Of a stretch of DNA of 64,000 nt, positions 24,096 to 35,660 are shown in pieces. Position numbers and translations under genes: made by a program. The notes under the pieces are model-generated. The model was not told the DNA's origin. It searched no databases and saw nothing but the letters and a program-made list of their open reading frames with translations. This DNA comes from Lateolabrax maculatus. Taxonomy: Eukaryota; Chordata; Actinopteri; Acropomatiformes; Lateolabracidae. Position 1 is the first letter of the stretch; the number at the start of each line of letters is the position of its first letter. The stretch lies in contig CM062204.1 in NCBI GenBank assembly GCA_031216445.1, forward strand, positions 12,578,501 through 12,642,500. Reading direction: 5' to 3'.

Positions 24096-26904
24096 TCAAC
24101 AATTTACTGTATGTTGTAGTCTGTGACACCAATACATGTGCAAAGTAAATATAAAATAAAATTAATATATTGAGCAGCAGAAAGTTTTTGGGCTTCCCAT
24201 ACTTAATGCCATCGTTGCAGTCAGTCAGCGTTTTCACTGCACTAACACTATTGTTCTGACATTATATACCGGAGGGGTGGGGATGGGGCGGGGCTTTTAT
24301 ATTCAGAGGCATCAACAATTCCTTGGGATTAGACTGGGGGATGTCATCTTGCGATACACTAACTGTATCAGACTGTAGCATCCTCAGGGGAAAGGTAAAC
24401 TTCACTGGCTAGAATTTGTGATCTGCACGCTAGATGATTTACTATGACAGGTGTTCTGTGGTCAATTCTTTCCTGTTACACTCTCAGAAAAATACTTCAA
24501 AAGTTCTTCTCATGCATCATTGGCTCAACCTTTGATTGAAGTTGAAGGGTGAAAGACCACTCCTCTGTTCCGGGGGCCTTGAGGTATTTTTCAGCTCCGC
24601 GAGAGAGATGGAAAACTGAAGACGGCTGATTTATAAGGTGCTGTGCCTACAATTAAGTTATAGCCAAAGGAAGCAGTGTGAATGTTTGGATGCACCTGTA
24701 GTCTCATCAGCTACAGGGATTTTATACCTTACTTTTATAGTCTACCTTTATAGCCAACGATATTGCTCTCAATATCTGTATAACATGAACATTTAAAGTA
24801 GTTTAAAAACTCGCACTAATCAATATTTTATATTAACAAGGATCAAGTGATTTTCTGTTCAGTGTGGTACGATGACAATAATGACAAAAAAATAGATTTT
24901 TGAGTTGACACTGATGCCCTTTAAATCATCAACATACTCACTCCAGTGTTTTTCCATTTATATTGTTTATTGTTAATATATTCCAAGCTGAGCATTTAAT
25001 CTCCATTTACCCCCCCTCTATGCTCGCTCCACGCTTGGCTGTTGTGGCAGATAGTTCCCTCTCTGTCAGACACTTCCTGCAGTTCCTTCCATGTTTGTTT
25101 CCTAATTAGTTTTTTTTTTCTGGCACTTATTATATTATATAATATTAGTGGTTTGTTGTCTTCATGTATTAATTAAAAATAATGGCATTGTGAAGATTTA
25201 GAATGTGACTAGGGACTTACTTGAACTTGATTTGATTTTACTTGACTTGGTGCAAAGCAAGCTGGTGATTTATTCATGATTTGGACCAGATTTAACTTTG
25301 GTGACTATAATGTTGGCCACTAGGTCCCTCTGCATCCCCTCTCTTCATTTGCTGTTTTGCCCCAGCAGGTGACAGGGGACACAGGTCTGAAGCTGAACAT
25401 GGTTGGTCAACAACAGCTTAACATTTTTAAACAATATGTTGGGTGTACTATCCAAGGTGTTGGCTAGGACACCCAAACATACCATAGTAGTCTTTGATTC
25501 CGCTTATCTTGTACTGAGCTTTCTCACCTAAAACAACATGCAACATTATACTTGAAGAAGGCTATATGTTTCAATAACAAAGTTCTTTTTGTCCATTAAA
25601 TCATACTGATAACTGTATGTGGGATTGACTCAAAATAAAGGGCCATGTTCATTGTTATGAAGGAACCTGTCACCCAGTGCAACAGCTCACTGGTGTAGGT
25701 TTATGACACGGAATATTCAGTTACACGCTTTGGCTACACAGGTAATACTTCCATTCAGTGCTGGTTTTGATCTTTTGGGGATTTGTTGACAATAATAAAA
25801 TTATAGGATATTGCTTGACTTATCCTTTAAGGACATAATTAAACAGAAGGGTATTTACCTGCTGAATCACAGCATTTAAGTCTCATTTGATGTGACAGGA
25901 GCAAAATTTTAGTTTATAAAGTCATGGTGAGAGATCCTCTGACAGCTGTTTCACTGTAACAAATTGTTTGTGTTGGCACATTTAAAAACAGTACCACTGA
26001 CTAATCACCTCAAATACATTGCTTCCAGTGAGCTAGCCATTTGGCTGGTAGGTTAATTAGACGTTAATTACAAATATTTTCTTCTCAGGATTTTTGAAAA
26101 AAAGGGAGGCATATGTGGAGCAGTGATCCCCACGGGAGAGCACATTCATCTTAGTCCCTCCCTATTTGCCAAAACCACAGAATAAGCGATAAACAGCATT
26201 TTGAAAGAAGGGATTTATCTGTGTCGGTAGTGGGTGGACAACTGATATAAGGATTATCAGCATGACGTGTTGTGACAGTAAAATGAGTAAAGAGTGGTGG
26301 AAATGTGTTAACAGTTTGCAAAGGGGCAAAAATAAGTAATCACAAATTCATAGCACTATGCCAAATGAGATAAACTGAAATGAAGCAAATATAACGAAGC
26401 CCAAATAACTATGGCTTTAGATAATGAATAATTTGTAGAACTGTAGGATTATGATCGTGGTACTTTCACAATAGAAAAAAAACTTTGACATTAAAGTGGA
26501 CCCTTGCCCTTGCCTTTGGCCAAATGTACCTCTGACAGACAGCATGAGCCAGACAGAGAATGAGAGAGGCTGAGGTAATTCTTGTTGTTTTCTGTTCAAG
26601 TAGCCTGTGTGACATGATGTAATGACCAGTGGTTGTCCTGTAATATTTATCCAGACATTACACAATTCTGTGCCAAGAAATAGCATACATGTACTTGCAC
26701 AATATCACAGTTAAAGCACAGAACGGTGCACAGGTGGCAATATCTTCCACCACATTGGATTATTATTTCTCCTTCCTCTCCAGCTATTTATTTTCATTCT
26801 CTCATGCTCGACAGTTTTGTTGTGGTGCAGCACTGAGAACTGTGAGAGACTTTACCTACTCATTAAATTTCAAGACGACAGGCACGTATAAAGAGTAGGT
26901 CTTC

Positions 26905-26906
<2 letters not shown>
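24096..26906. other. Intergenic, no gene seen
   Basis: Unique-looking DNA with short homopolymer runs. The 89-codon reverse frame at 26417-26686 shows no family resemblance. Confidence 0.65.

Positions 26907-26938
<32 letters not shown>
26907..26938. repeat. (GT)16 microsatellite
   Basis: Uninterrupted TG/GT run followed by a shorter imperfect GT stretch. Confidence 0.96.
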
Positions 26939-26939
<1 letters not shown>

Positions 26940-28568
26940 CTGTGTGTGTTAGTGAAAGTATGTGTGCATGTGATTTGGTACTGTATGTGTGCAGTGCATT
27001 AATGGTTTTCTCATCAAGTATGCAGTGTAAAGTAAAGCAAATCAGGGGATGGTTACTTGAAGAAGTGACGCACTGAGCTGTACATTTATATTAAAACTAC
27101 TTTTGTAAAAGTAGTTTTTTATCTATGATATTTTAATGTAAATAAATAACTCATCTGATTATCAGTGTACAACTAATGCCAATCTTAATGACACAATAAC
27201 ATTAACAACAAATAGTTAATGGAATAACTATTTATTCAGGCAAGCAGAGACTATAAAACAGCACATACTTGAAACATGACTAACCAATCACTGGATACAC
27301 TGAATGAGCTAGGGTAAAGCATTTGATATGGTTTGTTAAGTGAATCATACAGTAAAAAGCCAACAGAATTCTAAGTGCACATTACCAGCAGTCAGTTTGT
27401 GTCTTGCGACAACATGCAGGCATGATAACAGGCACTCCTCTTAAATTAAGTTGTATTTTGCTAAATTAAAGAGATATCCATGTATTAGAATGACTTCAGC
27501 AGCTCCATAGGACCTCTGACCTTTACACTATTTAGCTTGAATCTGAGAACCTCCAATTGACTACCCAGCAAAATGTTGACAAAGCCTGTCAGTTTTCTTG
27601 AAGACAGAAGTAAGTAATCAAGGCTCAACCTGGACCTATATGTACAGTATATTCTATTCTTCTAGGGAGGTTACATACGCACATATATCCAGGAAAATAT
27701 GTATGCATACATACAACAGCATATATACATTCTAGAGTAAAGCTGTTGAGTTACCTGATAACTTCTCTCTATACTAGTGAATTCTCTGGTGTAAATGATC
27801 TGTTCCATATTAATGTGAGCCGTTTCTTGCCTGAACCACTTCCTGCCAGCTGCCAGTCTCCTTAGCAATTAATTTGATTCCATTTGTGTTGAAGAAGTGT
27901 TTGGGCAGGAGACTGGAGAAAACAACAGTAGGGAGAGGCAATCTCTTCCGACATCAGGGCCTTTGAAGTTGCCGGTGCCCTTTAAAATAATTATGAATAG
28001 AAAGGAATGAATACATGAAGAACATGCTGATACATCTCAAAGACAATGCGGGGTGAACTTGATAGGCCTGTTTCCTGGAGGGTGATCTCTCTCCCTTTAA
28101 TGATCTTTAATGATATTTCAATCAAACAAAATCTCCTTAGGTGCATTGGAATCTTAAATACAATAAATACTGTATCAAAGTTTTTGCACCCTTGGAGACA
28201 AATTACATTTTTTTTGCCCAGCACACTGCTTTGTATCTTGATATTCCTGCAGTCATTTTTCAAGTAAAACTAAAGTAAGTTCACTGAAAAGCACCTGCTG
28301 TGATGACAGTGCTGGCAGTGATTGGAGAAAATTTGATATAGAGCATAGTGGGTATATACAGTATATCTGTAGTTAGTTAGTAATCAACTTATTCACATGC
28401 ACAGTAGATCATGGTATCCATGAGTAATGAGCTAAAAGGAGTCATTTAACACAAGGCTGAACTTAAGAACAGTGTTTCTCTCTTGTGAAAGTTTCAAGCC
28501 TGTTTTAGCTCTGGTTGGCTGTGGTCATACCTATAAAGTTAAACCAGTGGAGGTTTTGTAAAAAGGTG
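26939..28568. other. Intergenic, no gene seen
   Basis: AT-rich, with a 26-bp palindrome at 27093-27118. No exon is supported. Confidence 0.65.
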
Positions 28569-28879
28569 TTAAAGGCGCCCTGTTGAGTTTTTAACAACTA
28601 GTTTCAAGATATTCCAGTGAACATCAGATGGCAGCGGTAATGTGCCAAGAAATATAGAAATGCACCAACAAAGGCAGTGAAGAAGAAGACTGCCAGCAAG
28701 TGAGCATGGATGTAAACAATAAAAAAATAAAAAACTATTTTTAAAAATGAGCTTTGCAAATGTTTTCTGAGGAAGGAAATTCATACAACACATTTATTTA
28801 CCTCAAGAATAAACACAGCAAGTTTGGGTGAGAAAAAACTGAATGTAAAATATAACATGTTTGTTTGGTGCACCTTTAA
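28569..28879. mobile_element. Short non-autonomous element with imperfect terminal inverted repeats
   Basis: The left end reads ttaaaggcgccct and the reverse complement of the right end reads ttaaaggtgcacc, matching at 10 of 13 positions. The interior phrases 'gaaatgcaccaacaaagg', 'agaagaagactgcca' and 'catggatgtaaacaat' are ones I remember from an abundant non-coding fish element. Both ends start with TTAA, which is compatible with a TTAA target preference, but a real target duplication cannot be separated from the element ends here. No protein is encoded. Confidence 0.55.
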
Positions 28880-30749
28880 GTAACTCTTTAAATCAAGATG
28901 CTTATTGTGACTTGGACATAATGTGACATTTATTTAATTTAATTAATAATTTAAGGATTAATTTGACACTTTCAAAATTAGTAATTTATCAATGTCCTGC
29001 ACCATGTTAATTGTTTTGGATTTTTTTTCTTCGGTTTATTTGTTTTAAATTGTTGTACGAGAAACTTGCACTTAGTAAATTTAAGAGATATGTGACTACT
29101 GGACTCACATGTCCCTGAAAATCAACAGGTTGAGCAGAAATGCCAATTAGGCTTATACACTGGTTAGAATGACCTTACTCTAATATAGATAATTAGGTTG
29201 TTTACAATTTTAATAGTCAGTGTATTGCCCCATGTGTACAAGTTAAATGTCTTTAGGCAATACTACTGCAGATAAAGATAATAATATAAAATAAATAGAT
29301 TCAATTGACAGATTTGTTTTTCAATTTTACAATCAATTACAAACAAAGTAAAAAAGAAAGAAAGTTACTGATGCTTAAATAACAACTTTGGCAAAGCTAT
29401 TAACATCTGGAATATTCATCTGTAACTTCTGTATCTGGTTCAACATTTTCCTTGTTCGAAAGTGTGTTCCTTTCTGATTATTATAATTACTACATGTTTA
29501 AGCTTATCAAGGAAATGTAGTCTACGAAGATTAAGCTTAATAACACACAAGTGAGCATGAATTAATACATCCAATTATTTGAGACACATAATTTTTCAAT
29601 AAAAACGAATCAATGGCTTTGGAAAACAGTGCCTGGAAGTGTCTTAAAACATCCTATTTTACAAAATGAAGGTAAAGCAAACAAATAATAAGATCCTGAA
29701 AGCTGCTCTAAGGAGGAATCAAGGGAAGCTAATTGAGAAAAAGCAATTTATTTAGCCGATTTAAAGTTTCATAGTGAATTTAATTACCTCTCAGTGAATA
29801 ATTTCCTCAAGTTTTTCTCATTTCACACAACCAGGGCCATAATTCTCAAAGTTAAACACAGCGTCATAGTTTTTTTTTTTCTTTGTCCCTAACAAAGCTC
29901 ATTATCCACTGCTTTCTCCTCCTCCCTCTCTCCTCCATCCTCTGGCTTACTTTAAGTTTCTGCTTCACAGCTCATCTTGTTCACTGCAGCCAATTTAAAA
30001 GCAGCTTAATCCTGGATAGAATACTGTTGCTGCTTCCAGTTGCAGTCCTGTGATTGATGTCTGGCAAGATCTAATCTAATACGCAATGTTTGTGTGATTG
30101 ACGCCACACAGGTGTGCTCCTACAAATGCTTGTGAATGTATAAAGCGAAAAGGGGGTTTACTTTGTGCTCACTGCCTGCTTGCAGATTAGAACCGCATGT
30201 CAAGGCTGCAAAACTAGCAAGTGCTTCCTGATTGCTCTTGAAATCAGCTTGAAAATCAGGGGTTCTCTTGTTCCCCTCTTCTTGCTGTCTATTTTCTGTT
30301 GTCTTTTTTTATCACAATATTTGCAACAGCCTTGATTGACCAGAGGCGTGGAACAGTGACATGGTGTATGAAAAAGTTGTGAGAAAACCACGTCAAAGAC
30401 AGCTCCTCTAAAAAAAAGAAATACAGCATTAAGTGGGACATGTAGCCTGAGGGTATCGTTTTATAAGCAAACTAAACCTCCTGGGATTTGAAACATGAAA
30501 GATGTTGCATACAACAAACCACATTACGTTCACACAGAGTAAACCATAAGATGCAGGCTTCCGTTCAAATTAGCAAGACGCAATGCACATATAAAATTCA
30601 TGTCTTGCACACATCTCTTTTCTCGTTTTTCTGCTTGATCTTTAGAAAATACAGTATCCAGCAGCTAATTACCCATGGGGTTTTTAAGAATAAAATTTTT
30701 TTCTTGAAGGGTAAGACTAGGCTGGTCCTATCGCCTCACAGCAATAAAG
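28880..30749. other. Intergenic, no gene seen
   Basis: AT-rich unique-looking DNA. No recognisable repeat or exon. Confidence 0.6.
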
Positions 30750-31000
30750 TGCAAATTCCTCCTGCGCCTGCATGGTTTTTCCCCAGGTGCTCCAGTTTCC
30801 TCCCACAGTCCAAAAAGATGTTGGTTAGACAAATTGGCGACTTGCCCGTAGGTGTGAGCGTAAATTGTTGTCTGTCTCTATGTGCCAGCGCTGCGATTGA
30901 CTGGGTGAACCCCACCTCTTGCCCAGTGTCAGCTGAGACCTCGCCTGCCCCCGCAGCCCTCTAAAGGATACGCAGGTATAGCTAATGGATGGATTAATAA
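30750..31000 (+). repeat. Teleost interspersed repeat with (ATGG) tail, 3' half
   Basis: It contains 'ctgcatggtttttccccagg', 'gctccagtttcctcccacag', 'tccaaaaagatgttggttag', 'ttgtctgtctctatgtgcca' and 'gctaatggatggatta'. This is a very common fish repeat that normally ends in ATGG/GATGG units, a tail typical of some RTE/L2-like retroposons (class assignment is inference). The 158-codon forward frame at 30488-30964 runs into this repeat and is not a gene. Confidence 0.7.
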
Positions 31001-34000
31001 TAGACAATGGATTTCTAGTGCTGCAATATAATAGCCATGTAGCATTCAAAGATAAATAGATGACATTTGAAAGTAAAAGTACAATTCAAATGTAAAAATG
31101 ACGAGGAAAAAAACTGTATCTTACCCCAGTCCGTACGGACCTTGGTTTCCTCAGTTTGTCAGATACTTCCCGTTTTGCCTTCATTCCTGCCTGTCTTACA
31201 CCTGACAAACTAAGGAAACCATTCTGCCCTCCCCCAAACTATCCTTCATCTGTCTCTCAGGGTCAAGTCCTTCAAGCTGACACCCCAGTTTGCGGGTCCC
31301 ATCTGCATCACTAAGTGGGTCAACCACTTTGCTGTGCAGCTTCGCGTTCGATGCTCCATGAGTGCATCCAATATTCCACACATTTAAAGTCACGCTTGTC
31401 ACGATGAGTTCTTCATCTTCAGCCAGTCAGCATGGCCAAATTGGGCATGGGTGTTCACCTTCAAGGGAGGGGCCCTCAGAGTCTATATTGTGTGATATAA
31501 TCCAGAGCAGAGGCCCTAGCTTCTGGCTTGAGAATGCTGCCTGACTCGATGGGAGGGTAATAAATAACATGTAATACAAATTTATATATTAATTAATTAT
31601 AAATAATGCATACAATTAGATTGCGAGTTCATTTTTCTGTTGTAATCTATTAATTTTGTTCCTATGGTGGTTATGCTTCAAAGTGTCTCAATTAGTGGTG
31701 TTTTCTTTTTTGTATAAAGATTATTACACAACTACGATTTTGCATGTGTTTAACTGGTACATAACTACTTACCAGCTATTTCCTATTTATTTAAAAGGAG
31801 GATGTGTGTAACTGCTATGGCATAGCTCCAACTTGCCAGAGTGAAAACACAACAGAGAGAGACTGCAGTGAAAACACTGGCTGCACTGATAACAGCCCAA
31901 AGGTACTGGTAGGGTTCACAAGAGCCTTCACAATAGCAGCCGTGAGAGGTTTTTACTGGAATATCTGCACAGAAGTTAAGTTTTCTGAGACTTTTTTCTT
32001 TCTATATTGGTGCCGTTCTGATGCTTTCTTCCCCCGTTTGTACTGTAAACATCCTTTTCTTGTTTGCTTCTCCAAATTGCTTTTATAACTTGAAAATAAA
32101 ATGTGGTTTTGCGAATGGACAAACCTTTTTGAGTCAGCCCAAAAAAAACATTGGTCATAGTTGGGCAAACATACTGTATAATCTAAAGTTCGACTTCCAT
32201 ATTGAACTCTCCAACAGATCTCTTCTTTAACAAATTAGAGATTACACACTTAAAGCTAAAATATGTAATTATCTATTGTGAGCTAGTTTGCCTCCCCCAT
32301 CAACTAAAGCTGGTGATACAACCCCACATTGTCACTCATCTTGATAAATTGCCACAAAACTGCATGTACCCTGGGGCTGAGGTAACTAGCTTCTGTAAAG
32401 ACCACAACATATGTTAAAGAAAGGCAGGAACACATGAAGTGATACATTTTTTGTTACAGTTTTTTCTCTGGCTTTTAGTTAGATTTGTTTGCATCTGTCA
32501 GTCTTGTGGATACTTAATGTCAGAATGTGTATTTATGTTGAAAATGGCATCTGTGCAACGTTAACAACTTTAAAAAGCTGTAGTTCATAAAAAGTAATGA
32601 GTTTGACATTCCAGTACATCTTTTATTCTGCAACAGTATGTGTTTGGTAGGTCATGGTGGTCTGCATACTTGTAGTCACTTACTGTAGCTGCTTTTAGCC
32701 AGGAGGTGTATGTGAATTAACTTGACGTAATGGGATCTTAGGACAAAGTTTACAGACTTGGGCCACGTTTACTCAAGGTTGGTATGACTTGGACAGAAAT
32801 ATTTCTTGTCATCTATGGTCTCTCCTGCTGTATTATCAATGTAAATCCTGTTAAGTGAATATGCATACAGAGCTCCAAATGATGATTTAATCCTACAGTA
32901 AGTGTTCCTGGATGATGCTGTGAGTCCCAGTGTGAATGTTAAATCAAGTCTCAATGCTATTTTAAATCAGACTCCATGCCAAGCATCTAGTGGCTGGACA
33001 GGTCTTCCGCACTCGCTAGAAAATTTGGGCAGATGTTGCGAGTGCGTACATGAATAATATACAGCATTTTTAATGACTCCTATGCTCTTGGCTGGAGAGC
33101 TGTTTGTGCTGCAGTGGGCGGTCTTGTGTCAACTGGTCTGACATAACAATCACTGTAAAAGCTTTGCAATATTGTCTGACTGCTAGAACGAAAAATCAGC
33201 GCCTGCAGGAATGAAGTGTCTGCACTTATAGTAGAACACTTTAGCTACCTCAGGCTGCTTTGGAGAAGTTTTAAATAATATTGAAAGTAAATATGAACTT
33301 TCTTTAAACTCCTTCTTAAAAAAAATCAGTTATTACTAACTGATTTTTATTGCTAACTGATTTTTTTGTCCACTTGGGAGCAGAGGAAACAAGTTGTGAC
33401 ATCATTACCTTTTAAATTGATATGGCAATCTTATTACTTATTAACACATCCAGCAGTTATACAGAGGAACATGATCATGTATTTGCAGTCGTGATTCTGA
33501 CCACCTGATGAATGTAAGTTGAATATTATCTCTCTTTTAGCCCTGTTTGGTCTCCACCAACTCCACTATGTTCACCAGCTAGTTACTAACTGTGTCTGCC
33601 TGCAGTTTGGTGCTGAGCATGTAGAGTACAGTGGGTTTTTTGAGCTTTTTCACTGTAAACAGCTGTCTGCTGCGGCTGAAAACGACATTGTGACAGTGGT
33701 GAGAGTGAACCATAAGAGTAAAGTTGTAGGCCGGACAGATAAATCATGAGCTGAAACTCGCTATAAAGCTCCGAAAAGCCCAGGGAGCTGCAGATTCAGG
33801 TGTAATTATAAATATATTGATTAGAACCGCTTTAAATAATTTGCCATCCACAAATAAAATCAGCTTACACAGCTTGTTAAAAGCCCGCAAACATTTATAT
33901 TCTAAATGTGAGCCCAAGACAGCTTTCCAGTTTGTGAAGAATGACATGTAGACACACTTTAAATATGAAGCACTTTGTTGTTTTGTTTACTGAGTTTTAC

Positions 34001-34884
34001 TTTATACCCAAAAAACCTTTGAAAACAGAAACATCAGATAATGTCAGTGTTCTAATGACATTTTGAAGACAGCATTTGTAGCCAACGATATTAACATCAA
34101 TGAGAGCAGTAGGGAATGCTGCAACATTAACATTCATATCTTTCAATATCTGGCTTCTGACATTGATGAGCTTTCACAAAAAAAAAAAAAAAAAACAACA
34201 CAAAAACAAAACAACCATCATATTAATGTGGTTTTGTGTTTCATTTTCTTATTATGCTGTTTTTTATTGCTTGTCTCAAAGCCACTAAGACTGTGCCTTG
34301 CTGCTTTGAGACAAGCAAATTCCACCAGGACTTAGACAACTGTTCAGAAAATCCTGCCTTTGTGTTTCCACTGGATATAACTGCTGTCCAACTACTACTA
34401 CAATATTAAAGTACAATATCCATAAGGGCAGAAGTAAATATGGTACTCTTGGTGTGATAGAACAAGACAGCATTCGTCTTTTTTCTATTTAAAGGACTGT
34501 TGCACTTTTCTGTATGTGTTGGCAGATTTAATTCTACTACCGCTGATTGCTGCTGCTTATGAATGAATGCCAAGAGGACTAATATCTGGTACTGATTTAT
34601 TGCACATGGTTAAAATGAAGGTGAGATATGCTGTGCATAAGACTCAGGTGTTCCTGATTGAATGTTATGGTGAGAGAAGCAGCTTTTGCCCATTTCTTCA
34701 TCGCCCTCACTGTAAATGAGTAGTGTATTGCCTCATTTACTTGTGAATTTTTATTATTTCTTGCGGTGGGTCGTCAATTACATTATCTGCTGCGTCTCTG
34801 AATTCCCGCAGAGGGATGAGTGTTTTCTAAAATGCCTACAGATCTCTGGGAAGAGTATTTAACAGCTGTGGTCCATCATAAACA
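31001..34884. other. Intergenic, no gene seen
   Basis: The reverse frame at 31196-31402 and the forward frame at 31362-31544 lie in a less AT-rich block whose origin I do not recognise; an old retroelement fragment is possible. A triplicated TAACTGATTTTT motif with a hairpin lies at 33321-33367, and an A18 run at about 34178-34195. No host exon is supported. Confidence 0.55.
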
Positions 34885-35010
34885 CCATGTTCATGGTTGC
34901 TAAAGCGGGTTCGCTGGAAGAAACTACCCAAAGGATCCCCACGAAACATAGACAGGAGGAGAACATGCAGACTCCACACAGAAAGGCTGCTGTCAGACTG
35001 CAGATTCAAA
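34885..35010 (-). repeat. Fragment of the (ATGG)-tailed repeat, 5' half, inverted
   Basis: The plus strand reads 'gacaggaggagaacatgcag', 'actccacacagaaaggctg' and 'cagattcaaaccctgc'. This is the reverse complement of the segment that normally precedes the part found at 30750-31000. The two fragments are therefore different halves of one family in opposite orientations. Confidence 0.6.
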
Positions 35011-35027
35011 CCCTGCATTTAAAACCT

Positions 35028-35660
35028 CACTTAAGTAAAAGCACAGTAAAGTATTATTACCAAGATGTACTTAAAGTATCCAAAATTAAAGTGTTCATTC
35101 TGCAGAAAAATGTCCCCTGTTACGAATATATCATTATTCTATATATGACATTATTAGATACTCATGCATCAATGTGTAAGAAGCATTTTACTTGTTGCAG
35201 CTGGTCTATGTGGAGCTTTAACAGTAACAGTTTATATGCAGTTACGTAGTTTAGTCCAGTTGCTCCCATGCAATGGGTCGGGCCCCTTTAAAGGGTTACA
35301 AGATAAATCAGATGGGTTGTGATTAATGCTCCCATTAATTAAGAAAGAACAGAAAACTAAGCTCTGCTACGCATGTCTGTTTGTTGGAACTGCTCACAAC
35401 TCATAGACATCTGAAACATGACAAGAGTCCCCAACAAGACACTGGTCTTTTTAAGGGGCCACAAGCCAAAAAGGTTGGGAACCACTGGTTTACTCTTTAT
35501 CAATGCATTGTGCTGTTTAAGCTTATCATATTTTTTTTTTTAATCTGAAAACGAGTTAGTAACTGTGAGGTAAAAGTACTGATTAAGTATAAAGTAGCAT
35601 CAAATGTTAACACTCAAGTAAAGTACCTCAAAATTGTACTTCAGTACAGGACTTGAGTAA
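35028..35660 (-). repeat. 'ACTTTTACTTAAGTA' type element, copy 2, interrupted
   Basis: It starts at 'cacttaagtaaaagcacagt' and includes 'tgcagaaaaatgtcccctgt', 'tgcatcaatgtgtaagaagc' and 'tttatatgcagttacgtagt'. It then resumes at about 35496 and continues with 'aagtataaagtagcatcaaa' and 'gtacaggacttgagtaaatg'. The orientation is opposite to the copy at 2118-2627. A hAT-like element (35257-35487) sits inside it, so this copy is older than that insertion. Confidence 0.7.
35257..35487. mobile_element. hAT-like non-autonomous element (231 bp) with target duplication
   Basis: The left end reads CAGTTGCTCCCATG and the reverse complement of the right end reads CAGTGGTTCCCAACC, a typical hAT/Charlie-like terminus. 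The flanks are GTTTAGTC (35249-35256) and GTTTACTC (35488-35495), an 8-bp target duplication with one mismatch, the length expected for hAT transposases. The interior has no coding capacity, so movement needed a transposase encoded elsewhere. It is inserted into an older repeat, which continues on both sides. Confidence 0.8.

Noticed and set aside
30488..30964. 158-codon forward frame
   Set aside because: The second half is the ATGG-tailed teleost repeat and the first half shows no conservation-like pattern; no splice signals fit.
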